Below, piece by piece: positions 8,136 through 13,472 of a stretch of DNA of 53,203 bases. Origin of the DNA: Oscillospiraceae bacterium. Lineage in GTDB: Bacteria; Bacillota; Clostridia; Oscillospirales; Oscillospiraceae. How positions within the stretch are numbered: position 1 is the stretch's first letter; every line of letters begins with the position of its first letter. The stretch spans positions 1 to 53,203 of the forward strand of contig JAFZVM010000043.1 of assembly GCA_017617795.1 (NCBI GenBank), in the 5' to 3' direction. The notes beneath the pieces were generated by a model. It was given only the letters and a program-made list of their open reading frames with translations. It was not told the origin of the DNA and ran no database searches. The translations under genes were made by a program, and so were the position numbers.

Positions 8136-8759
8136 ATGAAGAAACGTTTTGCAGCCATGATCCTCGCATTTGCGATCCTGCTCAGCATCTCGGTCCCTGT
8201 TATGGCGGCCTCGCCGGAAATCCGGAAGGTAAAATACGAAGGCCGAGGCTATGTGGATGTAGCGTTCAGCACCAAGGTCCAGTATAAGAACGCATCTGTG
8301 ACCGTAACAGATCCGGAGGGGAACGAGCTCCCGGTCAGGTTCACGGAGAAGGACGATGACGACGTCACCTTCCGTGTCGACGGTTTGAAGCCGAGCACGA
8401 AGTATACGTTCACCATTTCCGGCATCCGGAGAGGACGGAGCGGCGCATACGGCACGGTCACCGGCACGTTCAAAACGCCCCGAAGCGAGCTCTCCGTAAG
8501 GAAAGCCAAATATGACTCCAAGGACGGCGAGCTGGACCTGGATTTCTATGGACTGGTCCAGTATAAAAACCCCAAGGTCGTCATTAAGGACGCAGAAGGC
8601 AGGACCTATTCCTGCCGGATCTCCGAACGGGACAGGGACGGGATGGAGATCGCAGTGAAGGGGCTCGCGAGCGGCAAGTATACGGTGAAGATAAGCGGGA
8701 TCCGGCTCAGGGGGGATACGGCTTACACGTCCATCACCGCTTCCTTCCGGGTGAAATAA
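8136..8759 (+). CDS. Secreted protein with two Ig-like repeats
   Basis: 207 residues. The ATG follows AGGAGGAG. A classical signal peptide ends near VMA-A (residue 24). The mature protein is two tandem domains of about 90 residues that align with each other: VQYKN, then V-x-D-x-E-G, a charged DD/RD turn, the motif KYTFTISGIRR or KYTVKISGIRL, and a final beta strand. They look like fibronectin/Ig-type beta sandwiches. There is no lipobox or cell-wall anchor, so the protein is probably released or held by another factor. It sits immediately before a sigma/anti-sigma pair and is a candidate target or ligand of that system. Confidence 0.75.
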   Translation: MKKRFAAMILAFAILLSISVPVMAASPEIRKVKYEGRGYVDVAFSTKVQYKNASVTVTDPEGNELPVRFTEKDDDDVTFRVDGLKPSTKYTFTISGIRRGRSGAYGTVTGTFKTPRSELSVRKAKYDSKDGELDLDFYGLVQYKNPKVVIKDAEGRTYSCRISERDRDGMEIAVKGLASGKYTVKISGIRLRGDTAYTSITASFRVK

Positions 8760-8805
8760 CGCAGTCATATCCGGAAAAGGAGATAATTGGGCGCAGAGGC
8801 GGAAA

Positions 8806-8870
8806 TCGGTTGCAAACCGGCCGGTTCTCGGACATAATGGAGAAAAGGAAGAGGATACCGTCCGGTTTGC
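8806..8870 (+). promoter_or_regulatory. Promoter of the second sigma gene with clustered CCGGTT half-sites
   Basis: TTGCAA (8810-8815), a 17-base spacer and CATAAT (8833-8838) form a SigA-like promoter. The spacer begins inside a perfect 12-bp palindrome AACCGGCCGGTT (8815-8826). GCAAACCGG (8812-8820) recurs in inverted form as CCGGTTTGC (8862-8870), and a related CGGTT lies at 8807-8811. The arrangement looks like a multi-site operator around the start point. Confidence 0.5.
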
Positions 8871-8932
8871 GCCGAGGCCGCATGCGTTCAGTCTTGTTTG
8901 CCTTGCGCTGACATACGGAAAAGGTGGCAGAT

Positions 8933-9517
8933 ATGCTGATATTCGAAGCGGTAGTATATGAGACGCCGGTTCAGCAGGCTGGGATCCAGCTTGATGAATC
9001 TCTGTTTCCACGCATTGCCGCGGACGATAAAGCAGCATTCTGCGAACTGTATGAGACCTGCTCGTCCGCCGTTTTTGCCTATGCGCTTAGTATTCTCCGC
9101 AACCGGACCGATGCCGAAGACGCCATGCAGGACACTTTTTTGAAAATACGAAGCGCCGCTCATCTGTATCAGCCCCAGGGGAAGCCCATGGCATGGGTCT
9201 TTACGATCACGAAGAATATCTGTCTGATGATGTTCAGAAGCAGGGCCCGCTTCGTTCAGATGACGGAAGAAACGCGCGAACCGGCCGAACCAGATCTGGG
9301 GCTGGATCGGATCGAAGACGCCTTAGACCGGATCACGCTGGAAAAAGCCTTTGCCGTTCTCTCGGAAGATACATGTCAGATCATTATGCTGCATGCTGTG
9401 AGCGGCATGAAGCACCGGGAGATCGCTAGCCTGTTAAGAATGCCGATATCGACCGTGCTGTCAAAATACCACCGGGGCATCAAACGACTCCAGCTGGAAT
9501 TGGAGGAGATGCAATGA
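8933..9517 (+). CDS. ECF-type sigma factor of the Asp/His-rich cassette
   Basis: 194 residues. The ATG at 8933 is preferred over the GTG at 8924 because AAGGTGG lies at the right distance. Region 2 spans about residues 30-100 (FCELYETCSSAVFAYALSIL, the DAEDAMQDTF core-binding block, then KPMAWVFTITKNICL), and region 4 about 125-190, with a helix-turn-helix in MKHREIASLLRMPISTVLSK. It should recruit RNA polymerase to specific promoters when released. The 3' end overlaps the start of the next gene (ATGA), so the sigma factor and its presumed anti-sigma partner are translated together. Confidence 0.88.
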   Translation: MLIFEAVVYETPVQQAGIQLDESLFPRIAADDKAAFCELYETCSSAVFAYALSILRNRTDAEDAMQDTFLKIRSAAHLYQPQGKPMAWVFTITKNICLMMFRSRARFVQMTEETREPAEPDLGLDRIEDALDRITLEKAFAVLSEDTCQIIMLHAVSGMKHREIASLLRMPISTVLSKYHRGIKRLQLELEEMQ

Positions 9518-10872
9518 ACAGTCTGGAAGAAAGGCAAGTGAACGAGCGTCTCCGCCGGGCAGTTTCCGGCATTCCTGCCGACCATGCGGAAAAACTCTGG
9601 AACACTTCGGTAGAAAAGGCCGACAGAGGCGCTTGGTTCCTTGAAGAAACAAAGCTGAGGCCAAGGAACACCGCCCATTTTTTCCGGTTGGCCGGGCTGG
9701 CTGCCGCATGCTTCGCAATCATCCTTCTCGGATGGTTCCAGGTATTCCGTCTGACCGACGCGACCGTTTTTCTGGATGTCAATCCAAGCGTCGCGCTGGA
9801 CGTCAACCGCATTGGGAGGATCGTCAGCGCCGAGGCCGACAATGAGGATGGCCGGATCATCCTGGATGACATGGATCTGTACGGCATGAACGTTGATGAC
9901 GCCATGAACGTGCTCTTGGGATCCATGGTCAAAAACGGTTATCTGTCACAGGAGCAAAACACACTATTGATCTCCGTCAACGGGAAGAATGGGAGCAGGA
10001 CAACGGCGCTCAGAAAACGGCTTACCGCAGATGCCGGGCATACGCTGGAAACACTTCTCGGGAACGGAGTCATCCTGGGGCAGACCTTAGACAGAGATGA
10101 CGAAGCGGAAGACATAGCCGCACATTATGGCATTACCCCAGGAAAAGCGGTGTTGATCCAGCGTATCATAACTGATCAGGCTTCCTGGAACGTGCAGGAA
10201 TTGGCATCCATGTCGATGACTGCCCTGATCCGGTACTTTGAAGCAGCTGGGATCGATTCATCTCAATACCTGGGAGAAAACGGTGAGATCATAGGCGATC
10301 TGAACTCCCTTTTGGATGAGGACGACCTTGACGACCTAGATGACGGCAATGATCGGGACGATGACGAGGGCCGGGACGATGACGATGACCTCGACACCGA
10401 TGATAATCTGGACGATGACGATGACCGCGACGATGTCCATGACCTAAACGATGACGATGATCACGACGATGTCGATGATAACGACGACGACGATGATCGC
10501 GATGACGACGATGATCACGATGACGACGATGATCACGACGACGACGATGATCACGATGACGACGATGATCACGACGACGACGATGATCACGATGACGACG
10601 ATGATCACGATGACGACGATGATCACGACGACGACGATGATCACGACGACGACGATGATCACGATGACGACGATGATCACGACGACGACGATGACCGCAG
10701 CGATATGACCGGCATTGGTGCCGGGGCAGACACCTATTACGAGCACAGACAGGAAGACCCCGGTTACTACGGCGGGAACGACCGTGACGACGACCGCGAC
10801 GATGACCACGACGACGACCGCGACGATGACCGCGACGATGACCGCGACGATGACCGCGACGACGACGATTGA
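9514..10872 (+). CDS. RsgI-like transmembrane anti-sigma factor with Asp/His-rich tail
   Basis: 452 residues. Residues 1-55 are a cytoplasmic helical segment, presumably the sigma-binding part; about 57-78 is one transmembrane helix; about 82-180 matches the conserved outer domain of RsgI-family anti-sigma factors (ATVFLDVNPSVALDVNRIG, then a Gly-Ser-Met-Val-x-x-Gly-Tyr block). In RsgI proteins the Asn-Pro bond of this motif is cleaved spontaneously as part of signalling; Asn90-Pro91 is intact here. Residues 180-260 are mixed. From about 268 to the end the chain is nearly all Asp, with His335 to His389 exactly every sixth residue (ten His), then an (Arg/His)-Asp3 repeat to the C-terminus. The tail should lie outside the cell and bind cations; that is inference. 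Confidence 0.85.
   Translation: MNSLEERQVNERLRRAVSGIPADHAEKLWNTSVEKADRGAWFLEETKLRPRNTAHFFRLAGLAAACFAIILLGWFQVFRLTDATVFLDVNPSVALDVNRIGRIVSAEADNEDGRIILDDMDLYGMNVDDAMNVLLGSMVKNGYLSQEQNTLLISVNGKNGSRTTALRKRLTADAGHTLETLLGNGVILGQTLDRDDEAEDIAAHYGITPGKAVLIQRIITDQASWNVQELASMSMTALIRYFEAAGIDSSQYLGENGEIIGDLNSLLDEDDLDDLDDGNDRDDDEGRDDDDDLDTDDNLDDDDDRDDVHDLNDDDDHDDVDDNDDDDDRDDDDDHDDDDDHDDDDDHDDDDDHDDDDDHDDDDDHDDDDDHDDDDDHDDDDDHDDDDDHDDDDDRSDMTGIGAGADTYYEHRQEDPGYYGGNDRDDDRDDDHDDDRDDDRDDDRDDDRDDDD
10498..10695 (+). repeat. Eleven 18-bp coding repeats, (Arg/His)-Asp5
   Basis: The unit is CAC followed by five Asp codons ending GATGAT, repeated in phase. The first unit carries CGC (Arg329) and the next ten CAC (His335-His389). 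The second Asp codon after His and its neighbour alternate GAT and GAC between units, so the copies are close but not identical. A tract like this can change length by replication slippage without breaking the frame. Confidence 0.95.
10783..10866 (+). repeat. Seven 12-bp coding repeats, (Arg/His)-Asp3
   Basis: Units of CGC (once CAC) plus three Asp codons end the anti-sigma gene. They are separated from the 18-bp array by a 29-residue segment containing Tyr pairs and Gly (DTYYEHRQEDPGYYGG). The period change from 18 to 12 bp shows two independent expansions. Confidence 0.9.
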
Positions 10873-10883
10873 CGTCATGGATA

Positions 10884-10926
10884 CAGTTTCCGCGGTTCGC
10901 AAACTGACAGATCTGCAGATCTGTCA
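10884..10926. other. Two adjacent palindromes just after the anti-sigma gene
   Basis: The first is CAGTTTCCG/CGCAAACTG (10884-10906, one mismatch, 5-base centre). The second is a perfect 22-bp palindrome with half-site TGACAGATCTG (10905-10926). No T-run follows on the plus strand, so they do not look like ordinary terminators. CGGTTCGCAAAC within the first resembles CGGTTGCAAACC at the sigma-gene promoter (8807-8818). Confidence 0.5.
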
Positions 10927-10968
10927 AGGACCCGGAAAAACTCAATCGGAAACCCCTTTTGCGAAACA

Positions 10969-11013
10969 GGAAAAAAAGATCCCGGATTGTTCCAAGCAGG
11001 ACAGTCCGGGATC
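10969..11013 (-). terminator. Terminator after the M42 peptidase gene
   Basis: A long hairpin whose outer stem is GATCCCGG/CCGGGATC (10978-11013) is followed on the minus strand by TTTTTTTCC. It faces the end of the peptidase gene. Confidence 0.8.
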
Positions 11014-11114
11014 CTTGTCATTCATTGTCGGCGGACCGACTCCGCCGGTTGATTTCTGACCGCAAATCGAGCATCGGCTTACGCCGGGGAGTCGCGGTCT
11101 CTTCCTCGGAAAGC

Positions 11115-12149
11115 TTACAGCTCCAGATACGCCGCCAGCAGATCGTGGGTGGCCTTCAGGCCTTCCATATGGGTGCGCTCGTAGCCGTGGCTGTTGGCGG
11201 TACCCGGGCCGATGGCCCCGTGGCGCACGTCGTACCCCGCTGTGATCACCGGGTCGCAGTCCGTGCCGTAATGGGGGGTAAAAATGTCCATCACGAAGGG
11301 GATACCCGCCCGGATCGCCGCCGCCCGGAGTTCGCTGGTCAGATCCCAGTGGTAGGGGTAGCGGGAGTCCTTGGCAAATATGGAGACCTTCCGCTCGTCG
11401 GAATTCTGGTCCGGCCCGGTGGGGGCGATATCGATGGCGATCATGTCCTCCACATCCCGGGGCAGCACCACAGTGCCGTGGCCGATCTCCTCATATACGG
11501 CGAAATAGGCGTAAACCTTACGCCCCGGGGTCTTCCCGCTCTCCTTCATTCCCTTCAACAAGGCCAGGAGCAGGGCGGCGCAGGCCTTATCGTCGATGAA
11601 CCGGCTCTTGATATAGCCGCCGGAAACGGTCATGCGCGGCTCCAGGGCGATGACGTCCCCGGTATCCACCCCCAGGGCCTTCGTCTCCTCAGCGCTGCGG
11701 GTATCCGCATCCAGGACGACGCATACGTTGGTGCGGAAATCCGGCAGCACGGCACGCAGCTCCTCCTCCGTCACATGGATGGAGTTGGGGGTCCGGCAGA
11801 CGGTGCCCGTATACACCTTTCCGTCCCGGGTATACACCCGGACGTTTTCCGTCACGCAGTAGAAGGGATAGAGGCCGCCCACGGGGCAGACGTTCAAGGT
11901 CCCGTCCCCGTTCACATGCCGCACCATCAGGCCGATATCGTCCACATGGGCGGTGAGGCACAGGGCGTTCCCCTCGCCCCCCAGGTCAGCGATGACGCCG
12001 CCCTTGCGGGCAACGTTGTACGGATAACCCAGCTCATCCAGGATGGCGCACAGGAGCTTCTGGATCTCCTCATACTGGCCGGTGGTGCTGTCCACCGCCA
12101 GCAGACGCCGGAAGGTATCCAGACAGTATTTCTCGTCAAAAGGGATCAT
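11115..12149 (-). CDS. M42-family metallo-aminopeptidase
   Basis: 344 residues; the ATG at 12149 follows AAAGGAG. Expected metal and catalytic residues of M42 (glutamyl aminopeptidase/PepA-like) enzymes are visible: His68-x-Asp70 in TAHVDDIG, Asp186/187 in FIDDKAC, Glu220-Glu221 in VYEEIGHG, Asp240 in IAIDIAP, and a C-terminal His in NSHGYERTH. These are cytoplasmic di-metal peptidases that trim short peptides as large tetrahedral oligomers. It lies downstream of the nitrogenase-like genes on the same strand but has its own promoter 96 bases away from them, so a functional link is doubtful. Confidence 0.92.
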   Translation of the reverse strand: MIPFDEKYCLDTFRRLLAVDSTTGQYEEIQKLLCAILDELGYPYNVARKGGVIADLGGEGNALCLTAHVDDIGLMVRHVNGDGTLNVCPVGGLYPFYCVTENVRVYTRDGKVYTGTVCRTPNSIHVTEEELRAVLPDFRTNVCVVLDADTRSAEETKALGVDTGDVIALEPRMTVSGGYIKSRFIDDKACAALLLALLKGMKESGKTPGRKVYAYFAVYEEIGHGTVVLPRDVEDMIAIDIAPTGPDQNSDERKVSIFAKDSRYPYHWDLTSELRAAAIRAGIPFVMDIFTPHYGTDCDPVITAGYDVRHGAIGPGTANSHGYERTHMEGLKATHDLLAAYLEL

Positions 12150-12187
12150 GGGATGCACTCCTTTGCAGGCACAGGCTGATTGGCCGC

Positions 12188-12220
12188 ATTTTACACCCCT
12201 TGTGGGATTCCGGCAAGGGG
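12188..12220 (-). promoter_or_regulatory. Promoter of the M42 peptidase gene with inverted repeat
   Basis: TTGCCG (12211-12216), a 17-base spacer and TAAAAT (12188-12193) on the minus strand. An inverted repeat CCCCTTG/CAAGGGG (12196-12220) spans the spacer and the -35 box and could be an operator. Confidence 0.6.
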
Positions 12221-12245
12221 AAACGGGCAAAAGAATCTGCACCCT

Positions 12246-13472
12246 TTATATTTTGCTCATCAGTCCGTTCAGCACCTGCTCGATGAGGAACAGGGCCCCG
12301 TTTACCCCCAGGTGGGTCTTGGGGATCAGGTCCGTATAGCCCATGCTGGGCATCCTCGCCTCGATCCCGCAGAAGGTCCGGTTCTCCAGCATGAGCTCCG
12401 CGATCACGTTGGCGTCGGAGAATACCAGCTCCGCTTCCTGCGCCGGGGACGGGATCATGGCCAGGTAGTCCCGGAGAAAAGCGGTATAAGCCCTGTCCGC
12501 GGAGGGGCCGATATCCACGTGGAACTTCACACCCCGGGGCCTGCCGTAGCTCTGCTCAAAGTCCCGGAGCTTGTACCAGGCCAGGGCCCGGGCCCGGCGG
12601 CTCTCCTCCAGGGCGGGGGCAGGATCCTTCCCCAGTCGGCGGCACACATCCTCTACGAATCGCTCCGAAGCGGAAAAGCCCACGGGCAGGTCCGGGCAGA
12701 GATACGGCGTGCCCCAGGCCTCCTCCAGATATTTCGCGCAATCCAACCCCAGTTCCGGGCAGACCACCAGATTCAGCTCCGCCTCCGGGAGCCGCTCCAG
12801 CTCGGGCACCGAAGTCCCGGCGCAGAGTACCGCCCCGATCCCGACGCCGCAGAGGGCGAGCAGGCGCTTCAATTCCAGCACGTCTCCCTCATGGTATCGC
12901 TGCCAGAGGTTCACCCCCAGGAGGTTCACCCGGCCCGGGACTTCCCTGTCCTTCCGCAGTTTCAGGCCTTTCAGGACCTGGAGAGCGGCGGCGGAGGCCC
13001 CATCCTCCCAGGAGGCGGACCAGCCCGGCGTCTCCAGCAGAATGACCTTCTCACCCAGCAGGGCCCTGGCTGGCTCCAGAAGAGCGTCTCCGATGAGGGC
13101 TGCCCCGGGGGAATTCACGATGGCCAGCAGATCGAAGGCCACGTGATCCCGGATGTACGCCAACGCCTCCAGCACCTTCTCCCGGGTGCCGTATACGTAG
13201 TCCTCTCCGTCCAGCCAGGTGCAGGGTACCCGCTCCTGACGGAAAAACCAGTTGTTCAGCGTATTGTAATCCACCGGCCTGGCTTCTCCTCCCTCCTCCT
13301 GGGGCAGGCGCAGCAGGGGGCGGATGGTGAGGAAGCGGGAGGTGGTGCTGTGGTAGAAGCGGCAGCCCATGGGTCCGTTCAGCAGCACCACGGCGTTCCG
13401 GATGCCTTCCATGGCGAAAATGGCCCCGGTGGTGCAGTCAGGCGTAATACTCTTGGAACCAGCGTTCGTCAT
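12246..13472 (-). CDS. Nitrogenase component 1-like protein, NifK-type partner
   Basis: 408 residues. The start at 13472 overlaps the upstream fusion gene by 35 bases and is needed to include Cys13 in the conserved DCTTGAIF block. The second conserved cysteine is Cys37 in NGPMGCRFYH. Where NifD/NifK proteins carry the third cluster cysteine before IGDD, this protein has IVNSPGAALIGDA, with Asn/Ser and no Cys. The rest follows the component 1 fold: NLLGVNLWQRY, CPELGLDCAKYLEEAWG, PVGFSASERFVEDV. By family such proteins form a heterodimer with a NifD-like subunit and carry Fe-S centres used for multi-electron reductions. The substrate is unknown; there is no sign of FeMo-cofactor genes. Confidence 0.85.
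   Translation of the reverse strand: MTNAGSKSITPDCTTGAIFAMEGIRNAVVLLNGPMGCRFYHSTTSRFLTIRPLLRLPQEEGGEARPVDYNTLNNWFFRQERVPCTWLDGEDYVYGTREKVLEALAYIRDHVAFDLLAIVNSPGAALIGDALLEPARALLGEKVILLETPGWSASWEDGASAAALQVLKGLKLRKDREVPGRVNLLGVNLWQRYHEGDVLELKRLLALCGVGIGAVLCAGTSVPELERLPEAELNLVVCPELGLDCAKYLEEAWGTPYLCPDLPVGFSASERFVEDVCRRLGKDPAPALEESRRARALAWYKLRDFEQSYGRPRGVKFHVDIGPSADRAYTAFLRDYLAMIPSPAQEAELVFSDANVIAELMLENRTFCGIEARMPSMGYTDLIPKTHLGVNGALFLIEQVLNGLMSKI

Noticed and set aside
10498-10695. CRISPR-like regular repeats
   Set aside because: The 18-bp units are adjacent with no spacers, are in frame with a gene, and no cas genes are near.
10289-10945. Arg/His-rich and Val/Ile-rich frames on the minus strand of the Asp/His repeat
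   Set aside because: They are reverse readings of the GAY/CAC repeat; composition follows directly from the repeat, and there is no start signal.
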